A stretch of 33,703 bases of DNA from assembly GCA_027080995.1 (NCBI GenBank), contig JALWNT010000109.1, positions 1 through 33,703 on the forward strand, in the 5' to 3' direction. Below the pieces are notes generated by a model. It had not been told where the DNA came from. It did not search any database and worked only from the letters and a program-made list of their open reading frames with translations. Numbering within the stretch: position 1 is the first letter of the stretch; the number at the start of each line of letters is the position of its first letter. This DNA comes from Campylobacteraceae bacterium (lineage in GTDB: Bacteria > Campylobacterota > Campylobacteria > Campylobacterales > Sulfurovaceae). Below, one piece after another: positions 1 to 9,137 of the stretch. Position numbers and translations under genes: made by a program.

Positions 1-1253
1 GGCTTCCAGAGCTCCTCCAGGTAGCGGTGCAGCTGCATCTCAAAAAGCAGGGGTTCGAGTTTCTCCAGAGAGTCGTGGACTTCGGAGAGCTCTTCGCCGT
101 AGAGTTCGGCCACTTTGGCGCTGCTGACGGCCCCGCCCGAGTATTTGCCGCTCATGCCGATGAGGCGGTTGAGCAGGTTGCCCAGGTCGTTGCCCAGGTC
201 GGAGTTGATCCGGTCGATGAGGGCTTTTTGGCTGAAATCTCCGTCGCCGCCGAAGGGGACTTCGCGCAGCATGAAGTAGCGGAAATTCTCCAGCCCGTAG
301 GCGTCGGCCACCTCTTTGGGGTTGATGACGTTGCCCTTGGATTTGGACATCTTCTCCCCGTTGCGGGTCCACCAGCCGTGTGCCGCGATATGCTTGGGCA
401 GGGGCAGATCGAGGCTCATCAAAAACGCGGGCCAGTAGACGGCGTGGAAGCGCAGAATATCCTTGCCGATCAGGTGCACCCGTGCCGGCCAGAAGTCGAG
501 GAGCTTCTCATCGGTGCCGTAGCCCAGAGCGGTGAGGTAGTTCATCAGGGCATCGAGCCAGACATACATCACATGTTTGGGATCGTTCATCTCCTCGGGG
601 AGTTTGACCCCCCAGTCGAAGCTGGTGCGGGTGATGGAGAGATCTTCGAGCCCCCCTTCGACAAAGCGCATCACTTCGTTGCGGCGGGTCTTGGGGAGGA
701 TGCACTTTTCGTTCTCCCTGTACCACTCCAGGAGTCTGTCCTGATACTTGCTGAGGCGGAAGAAGTAGCTCTCCTCCTCGACGATCTGGGTCGGCTTGCC
801 GCACTCGGGGCAGAATTCGCCATCAACCAGCTGGGTCTCGGTAAAGAAGGCTTCGCAGCTGATGCAGTAATGCCCCCGGTAGACGTCTTTGTAGATATCC
901 CCCTTATCGAACATCTTTTTAAACGCTTTCTGCACGCCGATCTTGTGGTCTTCGTCGGTGGTGCGGATGAACTTGTCGTAGGTGATGTCGAACTCGTCCC
1001 AAAGGGCTTTGAATCGTCCGCTGATCTCGTCGGCGTACTCTTTGGGGGATTTACCCCGCTTTTTGGCCGCCTCTTCGATCTTTTGGCCGTGTTCGTCGGT
1101 CCCGGTGAGAAAGAAAGTCTCCAGCCCCGCCATCCGGGAGTAGATCGCCAGAGAGTCGGCGATGATGGTGGTGTAGGCGTGGCCGATATGGGGGATGTCG
1201 TTGACGTAGTAGATGGGAGTAGTGATGTAGGCTTTTTTGCAATGTTCGGACAT
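1..1253 (-). CDS. metG: Methionyl-tRNA synthetase, 3' part outside window
   Basis: Charges tRNA-Met with methionine in the cytoplasm. About 417 N-terminal codons lie here; the C-terminal part runs off the left edge. Translated from the minus strand, the protein begins MSEHCKKAYITTPIYYVND. The class I signature PHIGH is at residues 21-25. The zinc knuckle of the connective peptide has Cys130, Cys133, Cys148 and Cys151 (CxxC...CxxC), and the KMSKS loop is at residues 301-305. These are the family's three diagnostic motifs in the right order and spacing. The start is supported by an AAGGAAAG ribosome site just upstream and by a GCTAAAAT -10 element about 45 bases upstream. The frame is intact throughout the visible part. 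Identity is certain; only the C-terminal anticodon-binding and possible tRNA-binding domains cannot be judged. Confidence 0.97.
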   Translation of the reverse strand, partial: MSEHCKKAYITTPIYYVNDIPHIGHAYTTIIADSLAIYSRMAGLETFFLTGTDEHGQKIEEAAKKRGKSPKEYADEISGRFKALWDEFDITYDKFIRTTDEDHKIGVQKAFKKMFDKGDIYKDVYRGHYCISCEAFFTETQLVDGEFCPECGKPTQIVEEESYFFRLSKYQDRLLEWYRENEKCILPKTRRNEVMRFVEGGLEDLSITRTSFDWGVKLPEEMNDPKHVMYVWLDALMNYLTALGYGTDEKLLDFWPARVHLIGKDILRFHAVYWPAFLMSLDLPLPKHIAAHGWWTRNGEKMSKSKGNVINPKEVADAYGLENFRYFMLREVPFGGDGDFSQKALIDRINSDLGNDLGNLLNRLIGMSGKYSGGAVSSAKVAELYGEELSEVHDSLEKLEPLLFEMQLHRYLEELWK

Positions 1254-1295
1254 GGATCGCTTTCCTTGGAGGGTTCTCTTGATTGAATTGAAGGT

Positions 1296-1303
1296 ATTTT
1301 AGC
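1296..1303 (-). promoter_or_regulatory. metG promoter -10 element
   Basis: On the minus strand this reads GCTAAAAT, the extended -10 form seen repeatedly in this window upstream of genes. The predicted start of transcription is near 1289, giving a leader of about 35 bases that contains the metG ribosome site. No convincing -35 box is visible, which is usual for sigma-70 promoters in Campylobacterota. Confidence 0.55.
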
Positions 1304-1412
1304 GAAAGCTTGCTTTGGGGTGCGGCGACAGGCTTGGACTGCCGAGGTTTCGGCCTTGGCCGCTGTCAAGGGACGGCGGGAGCGAGAGGAAAAACAGATG
1401 GATAAAAGTTGG

Positions 1413-1418
1413 TAAAAT
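1413..1418 (+). promoter_or_regulatory. -10 element for possible leaderless methyltransferase mRNA
   Basis: TAAAAT ends exactly six bases before the ATG at 1425, so transcription would be expected to begin at or next to the start codon. No Shine-Dalgarno sequence is visible between it and the ATG. The upstream stretch 1327-1370 is GC-rich and contains hairpins (GCCGA/TCGGC at 1341-1354 within GACAG/CTGTC arms), but I cannot assign it a role. Confidence 0.4.
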
Positions 1419-1424
1419 CCCGTT

Positions 1425-2000
1425 ATGCCCCGAATCGATCAGAAAATCTTCTACCGAAAGAACATCGAAAACTATGGATTGACGCCGCAGGGGGTCGCCT
1501 GGGATTCTGCCCGGACTCAGCGGCGACGCTTCGCGGTCCTCGCCGCCAGATTGGGGGATCTGCGCCGTAGCAGTCTCGTCGATGCCGGCTGCGGCTTTGG
1601 AGACTTCTATCTCTACCTCAAAGAAAAAGGCAATCTCCCGCAAAGCTATCTCGGTCTCGATCTCTGTACAGAGATGGTCGAAGAGGCCCGCAGACGTACC
1701 GGCTGCAAAATCCTGTGTCGAGATCTCCTGCGCCAGAGCCTGCCCTCCGCCGACTGGTACGTCGCCAGCGGGTCAATGAACCTTTTGACGCGGACCGAAA
1801 CCGGCATTTTCATTCGTCGCTGTTTCGAACGTTCGCGCAGAGGGTTTGTCTTCAACCTCCTCGAGGGCCGGGAGCGCGAAGGAGCCTTCAGCTATTGGAA
1901 ACCCCGGGAGGTGCGGGAGATGCTGCGTCCTCTGGGGGCGAAAGTCGAGATCGTCGAAGGGTATTTGGACGGGGATATGACAGTGGTCCTGGGCGGCTAG
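1425..2000 (+). CDS. Class I SAM-dependent methyltransferase, substrate unknown
   Basis: A 191-residue protein with a Rossmann-type methyltransferase fold. Motif I, which binds S-adenosylmethionine, is the glycine-rich VDAGCGFGDFYLYL near residues 52-65. The following acidic loop, LGLDLCTEMVEEA near residues 76-90, is where an Asp would bind the ribose hydroxyls. There is no recognisable substrate domain, so it could act on a small molecule, a quinone-like compound or a macromolecule. It stands alone between divergent metG and the convergent racemase gene. The start is odd: there is no ribosome-binding site, and a TAAAAT box sits six bases upstream, suggesting a leaderless message. A weak hairpin (AGAGA/TCTCT, 1999-2012) followed by TTT overlaps the stop and may help end transcription. 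The fold assignment is secure; the function is not. Confidence 0.85.
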   Translation: MPRIDQKIFYRKNIENYGLTPQGVAWDSARTQRRRFAVLAARLGDLRRSSLVDAGCGFGDFYLYLKEKGNLPQSYLGLDLCTEMVEEARRRTGCKILCRDLLRQSLPSADWYVASGSMNLLTRTETGIFIRRCFERSRRGFVFNLLEGREREGAFSYWKPREVREMLRPLGAKVEIVEGYLDGDMTVVLGG

Positions 2001-2102
2001 AGAAGGGTCTCTTTCGAAGACAATGCTCTCGTTTGTCCGGAATTGCGTATGTACTCTCCCTATGACGGTAGAGACGTGACGGGAAAAAGAGGAGATAGCT
2101 TT

Positions 2103-2798
2103 TTATCGGGGCAAAGACTTCTCCACCGCGGCAAGCGCGTGGATCCGGGTGGTGTCGAAAAGCGGCACGTCGGTATGCTCGGGGCTGATGAGCATCCCGA
2201 TCTCGGTGCACCCTTCGATGATCCCTTCGGCACCGCGACGGCGCAGGTCGTCGATGATGCGCAGGTACTGCCGGCGGGATTCGTCGCGGACGATACCCCG
2301 GACCAGCTCTTCATAGATGATCTTATGGATGATCTCACGGTCGGCGGGTTCGGGGATGAGCACCTCCAGGCCCCAGCGCTGGCGCAGACGATCGGCGTAA
2401 AAGGCTTCTTCCATCGTAAAGCGGGTGCCCAGGAGCCCTATGGTTTTTAGCCCCGCTTTTCGGATTGCTGCACCGGTGGCATCGGCGATGTGGAGGAAGG
2501 GGATCGCAATCGCCGCTTCGATCTGGGGGGCGAGTTTGTGCATCGTGTTGGTGCACAGCAGCAGCATCTCGGCTCCGGCCGCTTCGATCCGGCGGGCTTC
2601 CTCGGCCAGCAAGGCTCCGGCTTGCTCCCACTCTGCGGCCATCTGGAGCCGCTCGATCTCGGCGAAATCGACGCTGAGCATCACGCAGCGGGCGGAGTGC
2701 AGGCCGCCGAGGCGCTCTTTGACCTCTTCGTTGAGAATCTTATAGTAAAGCGCACTGCTCTCCCAGCTCATGCCGCCCAGGAGTCCGATGGTTTTCAT
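2103..2798 (-). CDS. Aspartate/glutamate racemase family protein
   Basis: Cofactor-independent amino-acid racemase of the Asp/Glu/hydantoin racemase superfamily, 231 residues, cytoplasmic. It opens with MKTIGLLGGMSWESS, the typical nucleotide-free glycine motif of the YgeA/aspartate racemase branch. The two catalytic cysteines that take and give the alpha proton are present: Cys82 in LLCTNTMHKL and Cys197 in IEGCTEIGML. This start is chosen because AAGGA lies seven bases upstream and because homologues begin with MKTIGLLGGMS; the frame stays open 20 codons further upstream without family resemblance. It lacks the features of MurI glutamate racemase, so aspartate or a broader substrate range is more likely. 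It is transcribed divergently from the acetyltransferase gene and converges on the methyltransferase gene, so it appears monocistronic. Confidence 0.9.
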   Translation of the reverse strand: MKTIGLLGGMSWESSALYYKILNEEVKERLGGLHSARCVMLSVDFAEIERLQMAAEWEQAGALLAEEARRIEAAGAEMLLLCTNTMHKLAPQIEAAIAIPFLHIADATGAAIRKAGLKTIGLLGTRFTMEEAFYADRLRQRWGLEVLIPEPADREIIHKIIYEELVRGIVRDESRRQYLRIIDDLRRRGAEGIIEGCTEIGMLISPEHTDVPLFDTTRIHALAAVEKSLPR

Positions 2799-2869
2799 GG
2801 TTTTTTCCTTGGGTGATTTTGGGATATGATTGCGTAAGTATGCCGTAGAACGGATCAAGAGGAGGAGTG

Positions 2870-3331
2870 ATGGAGCCTTTTGTTTACGAGGAGGTCAAAA
2901 GTGAGGCGCAGGTGCGAGAGCTCTATGCCCTCAATCGGGAATTGGCCGAAAAGGAGGGGCAAGGGGGGCTTTTTCAAGCGGAGTTTGCCGCCTACCTGGA
3001 GGCCTTTTTTGGGAGCTGCCCCGCGGCCCGGGGATGGCTGATTTCGGCGGGGAAAGAGAGGGCGGGATTTGCCATCGTCTTGCCCAAATTCGCCAGCTAT
3101 CTAGCGAAGGTCACCGCCTATATCGAGGATCTCTATCTCCGGGACTCCTGGGCGCAGAAGGGAAACTATCTGCAGGTCTTGCGGGATCTGGGAGAGCGTT
3201 TGCGTAACGAAGGAGCCTACAGGGTGGAGATTCGGATGTTGCATAAGGGGGTGCTCGATGCCGCAACTTTGCGCGAAGCCGGTTTCGCTCCCGTGGAGAA
3301 GTGGCAGGTGTGGCGCAGGGAGCAGGGGTGA
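2870..3331 (+). CDS. GNAT family N-acetyltransferase
   Basis: A 153-residue protein resembling small GCN5-related N-acetyltransferases, which move an acetyl group from acetyl-CoA to an amine. The segment TAYIEDLYLRDSWAQKG near residues 84-100 matches the beta4–alpha3 region of this fold, where the pyrophosphate-binding loop normally reads Q/RxxGxG/A. Here the loop is AQKGNY, so the second glycine is replaced, a modest departure. The C-terminal AATLREAGFAPVEKWQVW fits the beta6–beta7 end of the fold. The start could be GTG at 2867 or ATG at 2870. I chose ATG because GAGGAGGAG ends three bases before it. Acceptor unknown. It is followed directly by the inverted-repeat element. Confidence 0.75.
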   Translation: MEPFVYEEVKSEAQVRELYALNRELAEKEGQGGLFQAEFAAYLEAFFGSCPAARGWLISAGKERAGFAIVLPKFASYLAKVTAYIEDLYLRDSWAQKGNYLQVLRDLGERLRNEGAYRVEIRMLHKGVLDAATLREAGFAPVEKWQVWRREQG

Positions 3332-3341
3332 GTGCCGCAAA

Positions 3342-3516
3342 ATTATCCCAAACTATGCATTAGTCAGCACGTCATCTGCATCGATCATCGACGGCATGGG
3401 CGATCGAAACGAATGTTCAACGCACCTTACAGGTGCGCCTACGCTTCTCTCCGACACCCCTGCACACCGAGTATCAACACATCTGACGTACTTTCTACTG
3501 CATAGTTTGGGATTAT
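3342..3516. mobile_element. MITE-like element with long imperfect terminal inverted repeats
   Basis: The outermost 15 bases, ATCCCAAACTATGCA at 3345-3359, recur perfectly as the reverse complement at 3499-3513. The similarity continues inward without gaps for roughly 45 more bases at about 60% identity, for example ACGTCA and GATxxTCG blocks. The middle carries a hairpin, CGCACC-TTACA-GGTGCG at 3421-3437. No open reading frame of credible composition lies inside, and no clear target-site duplication is visible. The layout (about 175 bases, decayed internal arms, coding-free) is that of a non-autonomous miniature element. A large structured RNA is an alternative reading. It fills the gap between the acetyltransferase gene and tgt. 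Confidence 0.55.
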
Positions 3517-3577
3517 GAGAGAGTGTCGAAAACTAAACAAAACGTAGCCCGATCGGCTTATTAAAGCATCCAAATCA

Positions 3578-4866
<1,289 letters not shown>

Positions 4867-4917
4867 TCTCTTGCACGCTTCAATTTCAAAGAGTGGCCGG
4901 GCAAGAGGGTCCAGCGG

Positions 4918-4925
4918 ATTTTAGC
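4918..4925 (-). promoter_or_regulatory. tgt promoter -10 element
   Basis: On the minus strand this reads GCTAAAAT, identical to the metG element. It points towards tgt, with a predicted transcript start near 4910. The leader would overlap the opposite leader started from 4733-4738 by about 165 bases. Confidence 0.45.
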
Positions 4926-4949
4926 GAAAAGTCCATCGAAAAGAGGGGT

Positions 4950-6368
4950 ATGAAAAAGATACTGATACTGGCCGAGGGGTTGATCGCCGAACACTTCATC
5001 CACCGGCTCAACGAAAAGCGCATCGCCGACAATCACTACACCCTGGTCGCGCCCCATACGCTCAAACTCCCCGAAAAGCTTCAAGCTCCCATCGAGCATC
5101 TGGAGTTGGATCCGACCAGTTATCTGCGGATCCGCAAACTCTTTTTGCAGGAAGACTTCACGATGGTCTTCATCATCCTCGACACCCTGGAGGATGCCGG
5201 CGAATCGCTCAAAAACATCCGGCGTATCGACGAAAAGATCCGTGTCGTGCTGCTGGACCGCTGGAACGGCTTCGGCAAGCTGCGCCAAAGCGGCACCTTC
5301 GTCGTCAACAGCAACGAACTGATGGCCAACCATCTCTACAATTTCCTCCCCAGTGTCCCCGTCGTCGCACAAAACGTGGGGCTGGGAGAGGGGGAGGTGA
5401 TGGAGGTGCTGGTGCCGTTTGGCAGTACCTTCGCCTATCGGCACGTCGGATCGATCCCCCAGGTCAAATGGCGCATCGCGGCGATCTACCGGGAGAAGAA
5501 GCTGATTTTGCCCAACAACGCCACGATGCTTCGCCCCCAGGATACGCTGCTGCTCGTCGGGCGCCCCCAGGTCCTCGTCAACGTCTACCGCCGCATCCAG
5601 AACCGTGCGGGGATCTTCCCCGAGCCTTTCGGGCGCAACCTCTATCTCCTGCTGGATATGGACGTCGACGAAGCCCGGGCCGAGGCGCGGCTGCAGGAGG
5701 CTTTGCATCTGCTGGAGAAGCTGGAAGATCGGACGCTGATGGTACGGGTGGTCAATCCCGGCGATCTCGATCGCCTCGAAGCGCTGCGGCGTTATGAATC
5801 GGAGCGGGTGGACCTGCAGATCGCTTACGCCGAGGAGATCGAGAGCGTCCTCACCGGCGACAGCCAGCTCTACGACATCGGCCTGGTCTTCGTCTCCCCC
5901 GAATGCTTCGGGCGCGAGAGTGTCTTTCGCGAACTCCACGCCCTGAAAAAACTGGTTTATCTCTTCGGAGAGACGCCGCTGCAGGAGCTCGAGCGTTCGG
6001 TGATCCTGATGGGGGACGAGGAGCATATGGAGGCGATCTCGTCGACGAGTTTCTACATCTCGGAGACGCTGGGGTTGGAGCTCTGTCTGTGCTATTTCGA
6101 TCCCGAGGGGGATTTCAGCCGGGGGCGACGGACCCTGGAGCACTACGAGACGCTGGCGCACATCTTCCACCATCCCGTCAAAATCGAAGAGCGCCAAGCC
6201 AATCCCGTCCGGGCTCTGCGGGAGATGGAACGCGTCTTGCAGATCACTCCGTTCAGCCAGGATCTCAGGCGCCGCTGGCGAATCCCTTTTTTGAGCAGGC
6301 GGGTGCAGGATTATCTGTTGGATGAAATCCCCCATCCCAAGCTGCTGATCCCCGTGGAGATGGGGTAG
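4950..6368 (+). CDS. COG3400-family protein with RCK (TrkA-N/TrkA-C)-like domains
   Basis: A 472-residue soluble protein. The N-terminal 115 residues resemble an RCK_N (TrkA-N) nucleotide-binding domain (MKKILILAEGLIAEHFIHRL, then a Rossmann-like alternation). Residues about 140-215 resemble TrkA-C, ending PNNATMLRPQDTLLLVGRP, which is the usual ligand-binding RCK_C tail. The last 250 residues look like a USP- or receiver-like alpha/beta fold that I cannot name. Such domains gate K+ channels or transporters, but no membrane subunit lies beside it, so its partner is unknown. I recall the same tgt-adjacent position in other Campylobacterota. The start ATG is preceded by AAGAGGGG; an upstream in-frame ATG at 4893 lacks family similarity. 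It begins the plus-strand run that continues with aroB. Confidence 0.75.
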   Translation: MKKILILAEGLIAEHFIHRLNEKRIADNHYTLVAPHTLKLPEKLQAPIEHLELDPTSYLRIRKLFLQEDFTMVFIILDTLEDAGESLKNIRRIDEKIRVVLLDRWNGFGKLRQSGTFVVNSNELMANHLYNFLPSVPVVAQNVGLGEGEVMEVLVPFGSTFAYRHVGSIPQVKWRIAAIYREKKLILPNNATMLRPQDTLLLVGRPQVLVNVYRRIQNRAGIFPEPFGRNLYLLLDMDVDEARAEARLQEALHLLEKLEDRTLMVRVVNPGDLDRLEALRRYESERVDLQIAYAEEIESVLTGDSQLYDIGLVFVSPECFGRESVFRELHALKKLVYLFGETPLQELERSVILMGDEEHMEAISSTSFYISETLGLELCLCYFDPEGDFSRGRRTLEHYETLAHIFHHPVKIEERQANPVRALREMERVLQITPFSQDLRRRWRIPFLSRRVQDYLLDEIPHPKLLIPVEMG

Positions 6369-6384
6369 GCCAGCTATCTTTGGA

Positions 6385-6390
6385 TAAAAT
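6385..6390 (+). promoter_or_regulatory. aroB promoter -10 element
   Basis: TTGGATAAAAT contains TAAAAT at this position, 17 bases after the COG3400 stop codon. Transcript start would be near 6397, leaving a 30-base leader with the AAGAGGAA ribosome site. It suggests aroB and the following genes can be transcribed apart from the COG3400 gene. Confidence 0.5.
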
Positions 6391-6426
6391 ACAGACCATT
6401 CAGAGCCCAAAAGAGGAACGCGAACA

Positions 6427-7482
6427 ATGATCGTCCCCATCGAATTGAAACAACCGCCCCTGCGTCGCTACGACATCACCATCGACTCCCTGCCCGAACT
6501 GCGCTTTGAGCGCAAAGTCGCCGTGGTGAGCAACCCCACGGTCGCCGGGCTGCACCGTGCCCGTCTCGAAGAGCGGCTGCACGCTCCCGAGATCGAGTGG
6601 ATCGAAGTCCCCGACGGGGAGGAGTACAAGACGATGGAGACGGTGCTGGGGATTTTGGATCGGCTCTTTGCCGCCCAGTTCGACCGTCAATCCCTGCTGA
6701 TCGCTTTCGGCGGCGGGGTGATCGGGGATATGACCGGTTTTGCCGCCAGCATTTACCAGCGGGGGATCGGTTTCGTCCAGGTGCCGACCACGCTGTTGAG
6801 TCAAGTGGACGCCAGCGTCGGGGGCAAGACCGGCGTCAACAACCGCTGGGGCAAGAATCTCATCGGCTCCTTCTACCAACCCGAAGCGGTCTTCATCGAC
6901 CCCGCCTTTTTGCGGACGCTGCCGCCCAGAGAGTACGCCGCCGGTCTGGCGGAAGTGATCAAAATGGCGGTGATGTTCGATCGGGAGTTTTTCGATTTTC
7001 TGGAGAGTCACGATCTGCGCGACGAAGAGGCGGTGCGGCGGATGATCGCCCGGAGCGTCTCCCTCAAAGCCGACGTGGTCAATCAGGACGAGAAGGAAAA
7101 GGGAATCCGCGCCGTCCTCAACTACGGCCACACCTTCGGCCACGTGGTCGAGAACGAGACCGGATACAGCCGCTATCTGCACGGAGAAGCGGTCGCCATC
7201 GGGATGGTGATGGCCAATGAACTGGCGGTGGATCTGGGCTTGCTGAGCCGCGAAGAGGCTGAGCGTATCGAAGCGCTGCTCAAGCGCTACGATCTGCCGG
7301 TGCGCTACCCCATCGCCGACGTCGACGCCTTTTACGAGCACTTTTTCCTCGACAAAAAAAGCGCCCACGGAAAGATCAAATTCATTCTTCCCGGCGGAAG
7401 CATCGGCACCCACGTCATCCGTGACGACATCGACGAAGCCACGGTCAAGCGCGTTTTGGCACGCTTCGGAGCCGCCGGATGA
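6427..7482 (+). CDS. aroB: 3-dehydroquinate synthase
   Basis: Second step of the shikimate pathway: converts DAHP to 3-dehydroquinate using NAD+ and a divalent metal, normally zinc, in the cytoplasm. At 351 residues the length is typical. The NAD-binding glycine cluster AFGGGVIGDMTGF is at residues 93-105, and the phosphate and substrate loop PTTLLSQVDASVGGKTGVN is at 120-138. The metal ligands expected in the family are Glu176 (AGLAEVIK), His235 (NYGHTFGH) and His252 (LHGEA). A good ribosome site (AAGAGGAA) precedes the ATG. The stop overlaps the start of the mechanosensitive channel gene in an ATGA, so the two are likely translationally coupled. Confidence 0.97.
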   Translation: MIVPIELKQPPLRRYDITIDSLPELRFERKVAVVSNPTVAGLHRARLEERLHAPEIEWIEVPDGEEYKTMETVLGILDRLFAAQFDRQSLLIAFGGGVIGDMTGFAASIYQRGIGFVQVPTTLLSQVDASVGGKTGVNNRWGKNLIGSFYQPEAVFIDPAFLRTLPPREYAAGLAEVIKMAVMFDREFFDFLESHDLRDEEAVRRMIARSVSLKADVVNQDEKEKGIRAVLNYGHTFGHVVENETGYSRYLHGEAVAIGMVMANELAVDLGLLSREEAERIEALLKRYDLPVRYPIADVDAFYEHFFLDKKSAHGKIKFILPGGSIGTHVIRDDIDEATVKRVLARFGAAG

Positions 7483-9137
7483 GATACGGCCTCTTCGCGC
7501 TTTTGCTGCCGCTGCTTCTGCTCGGAGCCCCTTCGGTTCCTGCGGCCGTCTCCGGTACGACGGGCAACGTCACGGCCCCGATAAAGAGCACTCCCGCACA
7601 AGAGCGGCGTCTGGACTCCCTAATGCAACGCCTCAGCACCCTTGAAAATGAGAGCGGAGAGGGGAACATCTGGACCAAAGTCTACAGCAGCTATCGCACC
7701 TACCGGGAGCTTCAAAAACGCCAGGATTGGCTGCTGAAAGAGATCTTTCGTCTCCAGCACAAAAAGAGCTTGACTCCCGAAGAGAAGAAACGCCTCGAAA
7801 GTTACCGCATCGAGCGTCAGACCAACGCCGGGAAGTTGCAACTGCTCCAGGAGTTTCAGACCAACCCGTTCAAAAAGCTTCTCGAACCGCCGAAGATCCC
7901 CAAAGAGCCCGAGATCGGCAACCCCATCAGCATCATTTCGGCTTTCTCCTATCTCAAGCGTCTCTCCGGAGACGAGCAGGCTTACGCCAAAAATTTCGAG
8001 ACGCTGGAGAAGACGCTGCAATCCCTGGAGCAGGAGCGCAGACTGATCCGGGAGATGCTCCGCTATCAACCTAAAAGCCCGGCGCTCCGCCGGCGTCTGA
8101 GCGCGGTGGAGCGGGAGATCGAGACGCTGCAGCCGACCTATGAGATCTTCAAGACCACGCAGGAGGTCTACCGCAAAAAGATCGACGAAATCCGCCTCAA
8201 GATCAACGAAGCGATCAAACGCGAAGCCGAAAAGGCGGCCTCGATCGGGGGGATCATCCTTTTCCTCTTTGTGCTCTTTTTGATTTTCAAGCATCTGGTG
8301 CGCAAATATATGGCGGACAAGGAGAGCTTCTACACGATCAACAAAGTCGCCAACGTTCTCTTTATCAGCGTGGCGGCGATGATCCTGCTTTTCGCCTACA
8401 TCGAAAACGTCAACTATATGGTGACGATCCTCGGCTTCGCCTCCGCGGGAATCGCCATCGCGATGAAGGATTGGTTTATGTCGCTGATGGGGTGGTTCGT
8501 CATCGTCATCGGCGGGGGGATCCACGTGGGCGACCGGGTCAAAGTGATCCGCAACGGTGCCGAATACGTCGGGGACGTGGTGGATATCTCGTTGCTGAAA
8601 ATGACGATCCAAGAGGACATCACCCTGACGACCTATATGCACAACCGCCGGGCCGGGCGGATCATCTTCATCCCCAACAACTACGTCTTCACCGATCTGA
8701 TCGCCAACTACTCCCACGCCGGGCTCAAGACGGTCTGGGACGGGATCGACTTTACCGTGACCTTCGACTCCGACAGTTCCCTGGCCGCAGCCATCGCCAA
8801 AGAGGTGACCAAGAAATACTCCAAAGGCTACACCGACATCACCCGCAAGCAGCTCAACAAACTGCGCAGCAGCTACCACCTCAAAAACACCAACGTGGAG
8901 CCTCGGGTCTTCACCTTCATCGAGCCTTACGGCGTGCGCATCAGCGCCTGGTATCTCACCAACGCCTTCGCCACGTTGACGCTGCGCAGCACCATCAGTC
9001 AGGAGATCTTGGAGCGGATCCGAACAGAGGAGGGGATCGCCTTGGCCTATCCGACCCAGAGCCTGCATCTCGACGGGCCGCCGCCGCACCCCTCCGCGCC
9101 CAAAGAGAGCCCATCGACGCAGGAGGAGAGGGTATGA
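7479..9137 (+). CDS. MscS-family mechanosensitive ion channel with periplasmic coiled-coil domain
   Basis: A 552-residue inner-membrane channel likely to open under membrane tension. Residues 1-23 form a signal peptide (MRYGLFALLLPLLLLGAPS). Residues about 36-250 are a charged, heptad-rich periplasmic region. Membrane segments follow at roughly 254-273 and 287-308, then the pore region at 312-346 with the small-residue stretch LGFASAGIAIAMKDWFMSLMG, the hallmark TM3 of MscS. The beta domain includes VGDRVKVIRNGAEYVGDVVDI (349-370) and PNNYVFTDLIANYS. The overall plan is that of the larger MscS relatives rather than the 286-residue MscS. The conserved position between aroB and mtaB in Campylobacterota supports orthology with the C. 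jejuni family. It overlaps both neighbours by four bases. Confidence 0.92.
   Translation: MRYGLFALLLPLLLLGAPSVPAAVSGTTGNVTAPIKSTPAQERRLDSLMQRLSTLENESGEGNIWTKVYSSYRTYRELQKRQDWLLKEIFRLQHKKSLTPEEKKRLESYRIERQTNAGKLQLLQEFQTNPFKKLLEPPKIPKEPEIGNPISIISAFSYLKRLSGDEQAYAKNFETLEKTLQSLEQERRLIREMLRYQPKSPALRRRLSAVEREIETLQPTYEIFKTTQEVYRKKIDEIRLKINEAIKREAEKAASIGGIILFLFVLFLIFKHLVRKYMADKESFYTINKVANVLFISVAAMILLFAYIENVNYMVTILGFASAGIAIAMKDWFMSLMGWFVIVIGGGIHVGDRVKVIRNGAEYVGDVVDISLLKMTIQEDITLTTYMHNRRAGRIIFIPNNYVFTDLIANYSHAGLKTVWDGIDFTVTFDSDSSLAAAIAKEVTKKYSKGYTDITRKQLNKLRSSYHLKNTNVEPRVFTFIEPYGVRISAWYLTNAFATLTLRSTISQEILERIRTEEGIALAYPTQSLHLDGPPPHPSAPKESPSTQEERV

Noticed and set aside
1327-1370. GC-rich hairpins before the methyltransferase as an RNA gene or terminator
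   Set aside because: There is no U-run and no recognisable RNA motif, and the -10 box follows it, so it is probably not transcribed with either gene. Left unassigned.
8471-9133. A long N-terminal extension of MtaB read inside the channel gene
   Set aside because: The extension is the channel gene in another phase; the ATGA overlap, ribosome site and family N-terminus fix the start at 9134.
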